7,261 nt of DNA from JALYGK01 sp036259835 (GTDB taxonomy: Bacteria; Actinomycetota; UBA4738). Below, in pieces: positions 1 through 5,540 of the stretch. Location: NCBI GenBank assembly GCA_036259835.1, contig DATABA010000066.1, forward strand, positions 1-7,261, in the 5' to 3' direction. Every line of letters starts with the position of its first letter. Positions within the stretch are counted from its first letter, which is position 1. The notes below the pieces were generated by a model. That model made no database searches, was not told the DNA's origin, and saw only the letters and a list, made by a program, of their open reading frames with translations. A program made the translations under genes and the position numbers.

Positions 1-3
1 TCG

Positions 4-24
4 GAGCGACCTTACAGGTCACTC
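4..24. repeat. Imperfect inverted repeat upstream of etfB
   Basis: GAG-C-GACCT, a TAC loop, then AGGTC-A-CTC: eight base pairs with one C/A mismatch. It is followed by a pyrimidine-rich run (CCCTTTCCTTCCC). It could be the end of a terminator for a gene left of the window, or an operator for etfB, because it lies just upstream of a possible -10 box. The window starts too close to it to decide. Confidence 0.35.
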
Positions 25-40
25 GCCCTTTCCTTCCCTG

Positions 41-46
41 TAGCAT
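41..46 (+). promoter_or_regulatory. Possible -10 box for etfBA
   Basis: TAGCAT fits the TANNNT pattern of actinobacterial -10 boxes and ends 9 bases before the etfB ATG. No convincing -35 is visible at the right distance. The stretch before the ATG is pyrimidine-rich and has no Shine-Dalgarno sequence. Together these would suit a leaderless or nearly leaderless etfB transcript. Short motifs like this are common by chance. Confidence 0.25.
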
Positions 47-55
47 TCCCCTGCC

Positions 56-826
56 ATGCCGAACGTCGTCGTGTTGGCGAAATACGTACCGAATCCAGGC
101 GGAACGCCTGAGATGGGCGACGACTTCCGGCTGAAGCGAGAAGGCGTGGAGGGTGCGCTCGACCCTGGAGATGAGCCGGGCGTCGAGGCGGGACTCCAGC
201 TGGTCGAAGCCGGAGGCGGTGAAGTCACCGTGGTCTCGATGGGTCCCGAGCCCGCCGGCGCAGCGGTGCGTCGGGCGCTTTCCATGGGGGCCCACAAGGG
301 CATCCTCATCACCGACGATTCGCTGAAGGGCGCCGACGCTTGGGTCACCGCTCAGGTTCTGGCCGCCGCGATCAAACACCAGAACCCCGACATCGTGATC
401 GCGGGCGTCGAGTCGACAGACGGCTCTACGGGGACGATGCCCATGACCCTGGCCGAGCTCCTCGGCCTTCCCAGCCTGACGTTCGCCCGGTCCCTGGAGC
501 TCAAGGATGGCTCCGTGGTGGTCCACCGCCAGACGGAAACCGGCTACCAGGTCGTCGAAGCGTCGCTGCCGGCGCTGATCACCGTTACGGCGGGCATCAA
601 CGACCCGCGATATCCCACGCTCAAAGGAATCATGCAGGCGAAGCAAAAGCCCATGGAGCAGCTCACGGTGGCCGACCTCGGGCTGTCGGGCGACCAGGTG
701 AAGCCAACGCAGGAGGTCATCGGGATCGAACCGGCACCCGAGAAGAAGGCCGGCGAAGTGATCGAGGACGGTGCCGAAGCGCCGGCCCGGGTCGTGCAGC
801 TGTTGAAGGAAGCGAAGGTCATCTAG
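56..826 (+). CDS. etfB: Electron transfer flavoprotein subunit beta
   Basis: This is the small subunit of the heterodimeric ETF (256 residues, usual length about 250-260). ETF takes electrons from acyl-CoA dehydrogenases and similar flavoenzymes in the cytoplasm and passes them on, in most bacteria to ETF:quinone oxidoreductase. The N-terminus MPNVVVLAKYVP is the typical first beta strand and supports the ATG at 56. The nucleotide-binding loop GVESTDGSTG lies at residues 117-126. The family's C-terminal signature region follows: VVEASLPALITVTAGINDPR at 166-185, then YPTLKGIMQAKQKP at 186-199. No Shine-Dalgarno precedes the start, so translation may be leaderless. The stop lies 2 bp before etfA, so the two are co-transcribed. 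Whether the bound nucleotide is AMP (classical ETF) or FAD (bifurcating ETF) cannot be settled by eye. No ETF-QO or FixC/FixX gene is in the window. Confidence 0.96.
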   Translation: MPNVVVLAKYVPNPGGTPEMGDDFRLKREGVEGALDPGDEPGVEAGLQLVEAGGGEVTVVSMGPEPAGAAVRRALSMGAHKGILITDDSLKGADAWVTAQVLAAAIKHQNPDIVIAGVESTDGSTGTMPMTLAELLGLPSLTFARSLELKDGSVVVHRQTETGYQVVEASLPALITVTAGINDPRYPTLKGIMQAKQKPMEQLTVADLGLSGDQVKPTQEVIGIEPAPEKKAGEVIEDGAEAPARVVQLLKEAKVI

Positions 827-828
827 CG

Positions 829-1791
829 ATGCCGGGAGTTTGGGTCTATGCGGAACTTTCGGCGGATGGAACCCCGGACGCCTCGGCTCTGGAGCTGTTG
901 ACCAGGGCGCGCTCCATCCACGACCAGGTTTCGGCGGTGGCGCTCGGGCCCGGCGCCACGACGGCGGCTCAAAAGCTCGGGGATTACGGTGCGCAGACGG
1001 TGTATGCGAGCGACGACGCCGTGTTCGCCGACCATCTCGCGCAGCCGACAGCATTTGCCCTGCATGAGCTGGTGAAGCAGCATCAGCCGGAGCTGGTGAT
1101 GTTCGGGCCCGGCTACGACTCGCGCGATGTCGCCGGAAGGTTGCAGGCCCGCCTCGGGTCGACGCTCATGACAAACGCGACCGATCTTCTTTCGACCGAC
1201 TACGCGCAAACCCAGATCTTCGGGGGGACGAAGATCGTGGACGTCCAGCTCTCCGGACCGGACCCGAAACTCGTGGTGGTCCGGGCGAAGGCTTTCGAAG
1301 CGGAACCGAGCGGTGGAACGGCCAGCGTTGAACAGGTGAATGTGACCGTCCCGGACGACCTGAAGAAAGCGCGGCTCATCGAACGCCACGAGGAGGCTGC
1401 GTCCGGTCCGAAGCTCGAGGACGCCAAGGTCGTGATCTCCGGGGGACGGGGGCTTCAGGATCCCGCCAACTTCAAGCTGCTGGAAGACCTGGCCAAGGCG
1501 ATCGGCAATGCCGCGGTCGGCGCATCCCGCGCGGTGGTCGACTCGGGATGGGTGCCTTACAGCATGCAGATCGGCCAGACCGGGAAAGCCGTGAAGCCCG
1601 AGGTCTACATCGCAGTCGGCATCAGCGGCGCGACGCAGCACATCGTGGGGATGAAGGAATCGAAGCGGATCATCGCCATCAACAAGGACGCCGACGCTCC
1701 CATCTTCCAGATCGCGGACCTCGGCGTGGTCGGCGACGCGCTGAAGATCGTCCCTCAGCTGGTCGAGGAGATCACCGCCGCCAAAGGCTAA
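829..1791 (+). CDS. etfA: Electron transfer flavoprotein subunit alpha
   Basis: This is the large ETF subunit, 320 residues, which holds the redox-active FAD in its C-terminal domain. The N-terminal domain begins MPGVWVYAEL. The FAD domain shows SGGRG at 204-208, GASRAVVDSGWVPYSMQIGQ at 231-250 and TGK at 251-253. The family signature region is YIAVGISGATQHIVG at 260-274, then INKDADAPIFQIADLGVVGD at 284-303. Within the signature, position 269 is Thr where Ile or Val is usual before Gln-His. The reading frame is open far upstream (to 340), but that part overlaps etfB and is not ETF-like. The ATG at 829 has GAAGGT 9 bases upstream and gives the standard N-terminus. It follows etfB by 2 bp. Its TAA overlaps the stop codon of the convergent DUF255 gene. 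Confidence 0.96.
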   Translation: MPGVWVYAELSADGTPDASALELLTRARSIHDQVSAVALGPGATTAAQKLGDYGAQTVYASDDAVFADHLAQPTAFALHELVKQHQPELVMFGPGYDSRDVAGRLQARLGSTLMTNATDLLSTDYAQTQIFGGTKIVDVQLSGPDPKLVVVRAKAFEAEPSGGTASVEQVNVTVPDDLKKARLIERHEEAASGPKLEDAKVVISGGRGLQDPANFKLLEDLAKAIGNAAVGASRAVVDSGWVPYSMQIGQTGKAVKPEVYIAVGISGATQHIVGMKESKRIIAINKDADAPIFQIADLGVVGDALKIVPQLVEEITAAKG

Positions 1792-3854
1792 GGCGTCGCG
1801 CCGGCTTCGAGCTGCTCCCGCAGCTTCTCCGGCTCTGTGACCGGCTGCTGACACACGAAACGCTCGCAGACGTACGCCGTGGCCTTTCCATCCCGCGCCG
1901 GCCTATCTCTGAGCAGCTCGATGTCGCCCTCGTCACCCGGCGCCGCGACCGCCAGGACGACATTCGGCAGGAACCGGCCGTGCACCTCGTTCACCAGCCT
2001 CTCGGTGTCGTCCGCTCCCGGCGTTCCGACGATGGCCACCTCTCGAACCGGCGATAGGTAGAAGTCAAGAGCCGTCAGCGCGTACCCGAACCCCGTCGGC
2101 GACTGGATGGCGAAGTCACGAACCAGCCGCAGCGCCGACACGCCGGCCCGCTCGTATTCGTCTTCACCGGTCAACAACGCCATTCGCTGGAGAACCAGCG
2201 CCGCCACGGAGTTCCCCGACGGAACGGCATTGTCGAACAGCTCCTTCGGCCTCACCACCAGAGACTCGGCATCCGACCCCGTCTGGAAGAACCCGCCCCG
2301 CTCGCTATCGCGAAACATGGCCAGGATGTCGTCGCAGAGGGACCTCGCGGTGGTGAAGAATCGAGCGTCAAACGTCGTCTCGTACAGCGTGAGACACGCT
2401 TCCGCGAGCATCGCGTAGTCGTCGAGGTACGCCGGCCCAGATGTCCGGCCATCGCGCCAGGCGCGAAGGAGCCGCCCATCTTTTCTTCTGAGCCGCTCCA
2501 GCACGAAGTCCGCCGCCTCGACCGCGGCGTCGACGAAGCGCTCCATCCCGAACGCCCGTCCCGCTTCGCCCAGAGCGGAGATGGCCAACCCGTTCCACGC
2601 CACCAAGATCTTGTCGTCGGTCGCCGGGCGGACCCGCCTCTCCCGCGCATCGAACAGCACGGCTTGGGCGCGTTGGACGGAATCGAGGAGGTCGTTCGGC
2701 GACAGGCCCGCCTCGTCGGCCACTCGCTCCAGGGCGAAGGGGGTCCACAAGACGTTCTTGCCGTCCTCCCAGTTGCCTTCCGGAATCGCACCGAAGTAGG
2801 CCGCCACGGCGTCGGCTCGGTCTCGATCTCGGACCGCCCCCGCGGCGGTCTCAACCAGCTCGTCGTAGGACCACACGAAGAACTTCCCTTCCTCCCCCTC
2901 CGAATCGGCGTCCTGCGACGAAAAGAACCCGCCCTCCGGATGGCGCATCTCCCTCAGCAGGTAGTCGGCCGTTTCCTCGGCGACGTTTCGGAATCGCTCC
3001 CGACCAGTGACCTGCCACGCCCGGGCGTAGAGCCGGATCAGCTGGGCGTTGTCGTAGAGCATCTTTTCGAAGTGGGGGACATGCCAGCGTTCGTCGACTG
3101 AGTAGCGATGGAACCCTCCACCCAGCTGGTCCCGAATGCCGCCATCGGCCATCTTCTCCAGTGTGTGTTCCACCATTGCGAGCGGCTCTGCGACGCCGCG
3201 CTGGTGTGCCCGCAAGAGGAACTCCAAGGTCATGGGTTGCGGAAACTTCGGAGCCCCGCCGAAACCTCCCCACCTCGCGTCGAACGCCTGCCGAAGCCCG
3301 CCGACCGCTTGCTGAAGGACTTGCTCGTTCAGCGGATCGGTCGATTCGCGCAGTCCCGAGATCCTCCCGACGCTCTGCACGACCGCCTCTCCCTGCTGAT
3401 GGATGCGGTCTCGCTGGTCCCGCCACGCTTCCACCACCGCCTGAAGCACCGTCTTGAACCCCGGCAACCCGTGGCGAGCTTCCTTCGGGAAATACGTGCC
3501 GGCGTAGAACGGTCTCCCCTCCGGCGTGAGGAACACCGTCATGGGCCAACCACCGTGGCCGGTCATTGCCTGGACCGCGTCCATGTAGATGGAATCGAGA
3601 TCCGGGCGCTCCTCTCGGTCAACCTTGACTGGCACGAAGTGCTCATTCATTACGGCGGCGGTTTCAGGGTCCTCGAACGACTCGTGCTCCATGACGTGGC
3701 ACCAATGACACGCCGCGTAGCCGATCGAAAGCAGGATTGGCTTGTCCTGGGTTTTGGCCCGCGTCAGCGCCTCCGGTCCCCAGGGATACCAATCCACAGG
3801 GTTGTTCGCGTGCTGGAGGAGATACGGGCTGGTTTCGTTGCCGAGGCGGTTCAC
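1788..3854 (-). CDS. Thioredoxin-fold/six-hairpin DUF255 protein (YyaL/SSP411 family)
   Basis: This is a complete member (688 residues) of the widespread YyaL/spermatogenesis-associated protein 20 family, whose biochemical role is not established. The N-terminal thioredoxin-like domain (about 1-160) begins MNRLGNETSPYLLQHANNPV. It carries a CxxC active site as CHWC at 49-52 and the strand with the presumed cis-proline, GHGGWPMTVFLTP, at 99-111. The rest resembles an (alpha/alpha)6 barrel of the six-hairpin glycosidase fold. Family blocks are DQLGGGFHRYS (242-252), HVPHFEKMLYDNAQL (258-272), SSQDADSEGEEGKFFVW (312-328), DDKILVAWNGLAISAL (413-428) and DNAVPSGNSVAA (541-552). The C-terminal block is YVCERFVCQQPVTEPEKL at 661-678. 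There is no signal peptide, so it is probably cytoplasmic. The start is GTG; no other in-frame start precedes it before a stop, and it yields the canonical N-terminus. Upstream, GGGAG lies 9 bases away and GGAGG only 1 base away. It is divergent from mkl and convergent with etfA. Confidence 0.95.
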   Translation of the reverse strand: MNRLGNETSPYLLQHANNPVDWYPWGPEALTRAKTQDKPILLSIGYAACHWCHVMEHESFEDPETAAVMNEHFVPVKVDREERPDLDSIYMDAVQAMTGHGGWPMTVFLTPEGRPFYAGTYFPKEARHGLPGFKTVLQAVVEAWRDQRDRIHQQGEAVVQSVGRISGLRESTDPLNEQVLQQAVGGLRQAFDARWGGFGGAPKFPQPMTLEFLLRAHQRGVAEPLAMVEHTLEKMADGGIRDQLGGGFHRYSVDERWHVPHFEKMLYDNAQLIRLYARAWQVTGRERFRNVAEETADYLLREMRHPEGGFFSSQDADSEGEEGKFFVWSYDELVETAAGAVRDRDRADAVAAYFGAIPEGNWEDGKNVLWTPFALERVADEAGLSPNDLLDSVQRAQAVLFDARERRVRPATDDKILVAWNGLAISALGEAGRAFGMERFVDAAVEAADFVLERLRRKDGRLLRAWRDGRTSGPAYLDDYAMLAEACLTLYETTFDARFFTTARSLCDDILAMFRDSERGGFFQTGSDAESLVVRPKELFDNAVPSGNSVAALVLQRMALLTGEDEYERAGVSALRLVRDFAIQSPTGFGYALTALDFYLSPVREVAIVGTPGADDTERLVNEVHGRFLPNVVLAVAAPGDEGDIELLRDRPARDGKATAYVCERFVCQQPVTEPEKLREQLEAGATP
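1801..1832. terminator. Stem-loop at the etfA / DUF255 convergence
   Basis: AGCTGC (1810-1815) and GCAGCT (1820-1825) form a perfect 6-bp stem around a TCCC loop. CCGG at 1801-1804 can pair with CCGG at 1829-1832 outside an internal loop. The hairpin begins 9 bases after the etfA stop and lies in the last codons of the DUF255 gene. There is no T tract on either side, so it is not a classical intrinsic terminator. It may simply come from coding sequence. It is listed because the convergent genes leave no other room for termination of the etf transcript. Confidence 0.25.
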
Positions 3855-3899
3855 TCCTCCAGTCTCCCGTGTTCCCGGGCTAGCTACACCCGGTCACGG

Positions 3900-3919
3900 C
3901 CGGTTGACTGGCCAACCGG
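3900..3919. promoter_or_regulatory. Dyad 1, candidate operator
   Basis: CCGGTTG and CAACCGG form a perfect 7-bp inverted repeat around ACTGGC. Its core TTGACTGGCCAA (3904-3915) matches 10 of 12 bases of the palindrome at 4011-4022. It lies 46 bp upstream of the DUF255 start, near where that gene's promoter should be. No T tract follows, so an intrinsic terminator is unlikely. A binding site for a dimeric regulator is the favoured reading; the regulator is unknown. Confidence 0.45.
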
Positions 3920-4010
3920 GACTGGCACTTGAGACGGAGACGTGGAAAACTGGTGTAGGGCGCGGGCCAACCCCCTCGGTCTAGCGTTTCCGGACAGAAG
4001 CTAGTAAGGT

Positions 4011-4022
4011 TTGACTAGTCAA
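4011..4022. promoter_or_regulatory. Dyad 2, perfect palindrome TTGACTAGTCAA
   Basis: This is a perfect 12-bp palindrome whose left half, TTGACT, is also the -35 box of the predicted mkl promoter. It matches 10 of 12 bases with dyad 1, centred 107 bp upstream, giving a shared pattern TTGACTRGYCAA. A protein bound here would block RNA polymerase. Together with dyad 1 it could support looping or coordinate control of both divergent genes. The operator role is inference. Confidence 0.45.
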
Positions 4023-4040
4023 TTTCCCGGGGAGCACAAT
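4011..4040 (+). promoter_or_regulatory. Sigma-70-like promoter for the mkl-yrbE-mce operon
   Basis: The -35 box TTGACT (4011-4016, 5 of 6 to TTGACA), an 18-bp spacer and the -10 box CACAAT (4035-4040, 4 of 6 to TATAAT) predict transcription from about 4047. That leaves a leader of about 97 nt before the mkl GTG. This is the best promoter match in the intergenic region. No competing plus-strand promoter was seen closer to the gene. Confidence 0.5.
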
Positions 4041-4046
4041 TGGCAT

Positions 4047-4131
4047 GCTCCTCGGCAACGGGGCGGAAGTACGAGAGATTCACCCGGAGAGCCGGGAATA
4101 ACTGAGTCGCTCCCAACAGTGCGGTGCCCGC
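4047..4131 (+). other. Predicted structured 5' leader of mkl
   Basis: Three small hairpins can be drawn. GCTCC (4047-4051) pairs with GGGGC (4060-4064), with one G-T pair. CCCGG (4083-4087) pairs with CCGGG (4092-4096) around an AGAG tetraloop. GCGG (4121-4124) pairs with CCGC (4128-4131) around a 3-base loop. In addition CTCCC (4110-4114) could pair with GGGAG (4137-4141) and mask the ribosome-binding site. I do not recognise a known riboswitch class. In GC-rich DNA such stems also arise by chance. Confidence 0.25.
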
Positions 4132-4134
4132 ATA

Positions 4135-4142
4135 GGGGGAGG
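4135..4142 (+). promoter_or_regulatory. Purine-rich RBS of mkl, unusually close to GTG
   Basis: GGGGGAGG ends one base before the GTG at 4144. The best core, GGAGG, is therefore too close for standard use. Pairing through the upstream AGGGG (4134-4138) would give 5 bases of spacing. GTG 4144 is still the only ATG/GTG/TTG start after the in-frame TAA at 4099 that retains the whole ATPase domain. Confidence 0.45.
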
Positions 4143-4143
4143 C

Positions 4144-5538
4144 GTGGCAAGAACAGAGGCAGGGGCGCAACTCGAAGAGCAAGACAGACGCGGGCGGCAA
4201 GCCGACCAAGACGGCGAACCTGAACCCGAGATCTCCATTCGGGGGCTGACCAAGACCTTCGGTCCGCAAACCGTCTTCGACGACGTCACCTGCGACATCC
4301 CCAAGGGCAAGGTCACGCTCATCCTCGGGCCGTCGGGAACGGGCAAGAGCGTGTTCCTCAAGCACATCATGGGGCTGCTCAGACCCGACAAGGGCGAGAT
4401 CTGGATCGACGGAAAGAACATCCCGGAACTGCGCTCCAGGGACCTCTATCTGGTGCGGCGAAAGTTCGGCGTTCTGTTCCAGGACGGCGCCCTGTTCGGC
4501 TCGATGACCATCTACGACAACGTCGCGTTCCCGCTCCGCGAGCACACCAAGAAGAGCGAACGGGAAATCCGAGACATCGTCTCCGAGAAGCTCAAGCTGG
4601 TTGGACTGGAGGGAGCCGAGACCAAGCTCCCTGGCCAGATTTCCGGTGGGATGCGGAAACGCGCCGGCCTGGCCCGCGGCCTGGTGCTGGAGCCCGAGAT
4701 CCTGATGTTCGACGAGCCGGACTCGGGCCTCGACCCCGTCCGGACCGCGTTCCTCAACGAGCTGATCCTGGACCTGAACCGCAAGCTCGGCACCACCATC
4801 ATCGTGGTCACCCACGACATCGCCACCGCTCGAAGGATCGCCGACTACATCGGGATGCTCTACCTGCGGAAGCTCGTCCAGTTCGGTCCCGCCAAGGACA
4901 TGTTCGAGTCGGACATCCCGGCCGTGAAGCAGTTCCTCGCCGGCCAGACCGAAGGACCAATCGGGATGTCCGAGGAGGCCGACCGGAGCAAACCCGTCTC
5001 GACCTCCGGCATGACCGCCGAGGAGACCGAAGAGCTCGAGCGCCAGGCCGGCGCGCCCCCCGAAGGCGAGGCAGACCAGGCGGCCTTCGCCGGTGGAGGC
5101 GAGGGAGAGGAAACCACGAAGGCTCGGGAAGAGGCGCTGGAAAGCGCAAAGAAACGTCAGGAGGAAGCGCGAAAAGAAGACGACCGGTACGAAGAAGAGG
5201 ACCGTGAGACGCCACAGACAGATGACCAAGAGGAAGGCTTCCTGACAGGGATCCTCAAGCGGTCCAAGGAATCCGACCAATCCGACGAGCGGTTCGAGAA
5301 CTTCGCGCAGGCCGGTCAGTCTCAGCCTGCGGAGTCCCCCACCGAGGAGGAAGTGAAGGTCGTCGGCCGCCGGACCCAGCGGCAGCGCCGGCGGAGGAAG
5401 GGCAAGGCCGCCGATCAGAGCGCGGCCGCGGCGTCCGAACCGCCCCAGGCGGAATCCGCGGAGAAGGGCGACGGCACGTTCGAACCCGAGACGTACGAGC
5501 CGAAGCCCGAGGAGGAGTGGAAGGAGGACGTGCTCTAG
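4144..5538 (+). CDS. mkl: Mce transporter ATPase (Mkl/MceG, MlaF-like) with long charged tail
   Basis: This is the ATP-binding subunit that energises Mce lipid importers by docking on the cytoplasmic side of the YrbE permeases. The ABC domain spans about residues 29-270. It has Walker A GPSGTGKS (62-69), Q-loop Gln113, signature ISGGMRKRAGLAR (166-178) and Walker B ILMFD (186-190). The catalytic Glu191, D-loop SGLDP (194-198) and H-loop His224 (VVTHD) are also present, so all catalytic elements are intact. The stretch EPDSGLDPVRTA is characteristic of actinobacterial Mkl as I know it. The protein has 464 residues, against about 270 for MlaF and roughly 350 for mycobacterial Mkl. The excess is a hydrophilic N-terminus of about 28 residues and a tail from about 271 to 464. 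That tail is rich in Glu, Lys and Arg, looks disordered, and has a basic patch GRRTQRQRRRRKGK at 408-421. It is the first gene of the operon, 2 bp before the first permease. Confidence 0.93.
   Translation: MARTEAGAQLEEQDRRGRQADQDGEPEPEISIRGLTKTFGPQTVFDDVTCDIPKGKVTLILGPSGTGKSVFLKHIMGLLRPDKGEIWIDGKNIPELRSRDLYLVRRKFGVLFQDGALFGSMTIYDNVAFPLREHTKKSEREIRDIVSEKLKLVGLEGAETKLPGQISGGMRKRAGLARGLVLEPEILMFDEPDSGLDPVRTAFLNELILDLNRKLGTTIIVVTHDIATARRIADYIGMLYLRKLVQFGPAKDMFESDIPAVKQFLAGQTEGPIGMSEEADRSKPVSTSGMTAEETEELERQAGAPPEGEADQAAFAGGGEGEETTKAREEALESAKKRQEEARKEDDRYEEEDRETPQTDDQEEGFLTGILKRSKESDQSDERFENFAQAGQSQPAESPTEEEVKVVGRRTQRQRRRRKGKAADQSAAAASEPPQAESAEKGDGTFEPETYEPKPEEEWKEDVL
4954..5535 (+). other. Low-complexity charged C-terminal extension of Mkl
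   Basis: Residues 271-464 of the ATPase contain no recognisable fold. In residues 321-360, 25 of 40 residues are charged (12 Glu, 4 Asp, 9 Lys/Arg). The segment around 330-350 could form a helix or coiled coil. The one hydrophobic cluster is GFLTGILKR (365-373). A basic patch (408-421) follows, then an acidic end, EEEWKEDVL. The frame stays open without stops right up to the permease gene, and the RBS of that gene is embedded in the last codons. The tail therefore looks like genuine coding sequence, not read-through of non-coding DNA. Confidence 0.7.
5521..5528 (+). promoter_or_regulatory. RBS of yrbE-A inside the end of mkl
   Basis: AAGGAGGA is a near-perfect Shine-Dalgarno located in the last codons of mkl, 12 bases before the ATG at 5541. 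The spacing is slightly long. It still favours 5541 over the in-frame GTG at 5517, which lies upstream of this RBS, and over the ATG at 5547. The arrangement implies translational coupling. Confidence 0.6.
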
Positions 5539-5540
5539 CC

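Larger units (their letters stand above)
3855..4143. other. Divergent intergenic region, DUF255 gene / Mce locus
   Basis: These 289 bp separate the GTG of the DUF255 gene (minus strand) from the GTG of mkl (plus strand). The region is less GC-rich around 3935-4045 than the flanking genes, as expected for promoters. It contains two related dyads (centres 3909.5 and 4016.5), a direct repeat GACTGGC at 3906-3912 and 3920-3926, one recognisable plus-strand promoter and a leader with small hairpins. I could not find a convincing minus-strand promoter for the DUF255 gene, although it must lie here. No protein-coding gene is credible in it. Confidence 0.8.

Noticed and set aside
340..828. Upstream extension of the etfA frame
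   Set aside because: It overlaps etfB entirely, has arginine-rich shadow composition, and the normal EtfA N-terminus begins at the ATG at 829, which has an RBS.
823..1854. Minus-strand open frame of 343 codons opposite etfA
   Set aside because: It is Arg/Asp/His-rich shadow sequence with no recognisable domain, and etfA on the plus strand has clear FAD-domain motifs.
3622..3635. TTGACTGGCA inside the DUF255 gene as a third operator copy
   Set aside because: Only the left half matches the dyad pattern, it is not palindromic, and it lies within conserved coding sequence.
3900..3919. Intrinsic terminator
   Set aside because: The hairpin is good but has no T tract on either strand and sits between divergent gene starts, where no transcript should end. 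An operator is more likely.
3108..3932. Plus-strand open frame of 274 codons across the DUF255 gene
   Set aside because: It is antisense to a strongly conserved protein and runs into the intergenic region with no known motif.
4047..4135. SAM-type riboswitch suggested by CGGCAAC and GCGGTGCC in the mkl leader
   Set aside because: These short strings resemble SAM-I/SAM-IV core pieces, but they are about 70 bases apart and the rest of the conserved core and pairing is missing.
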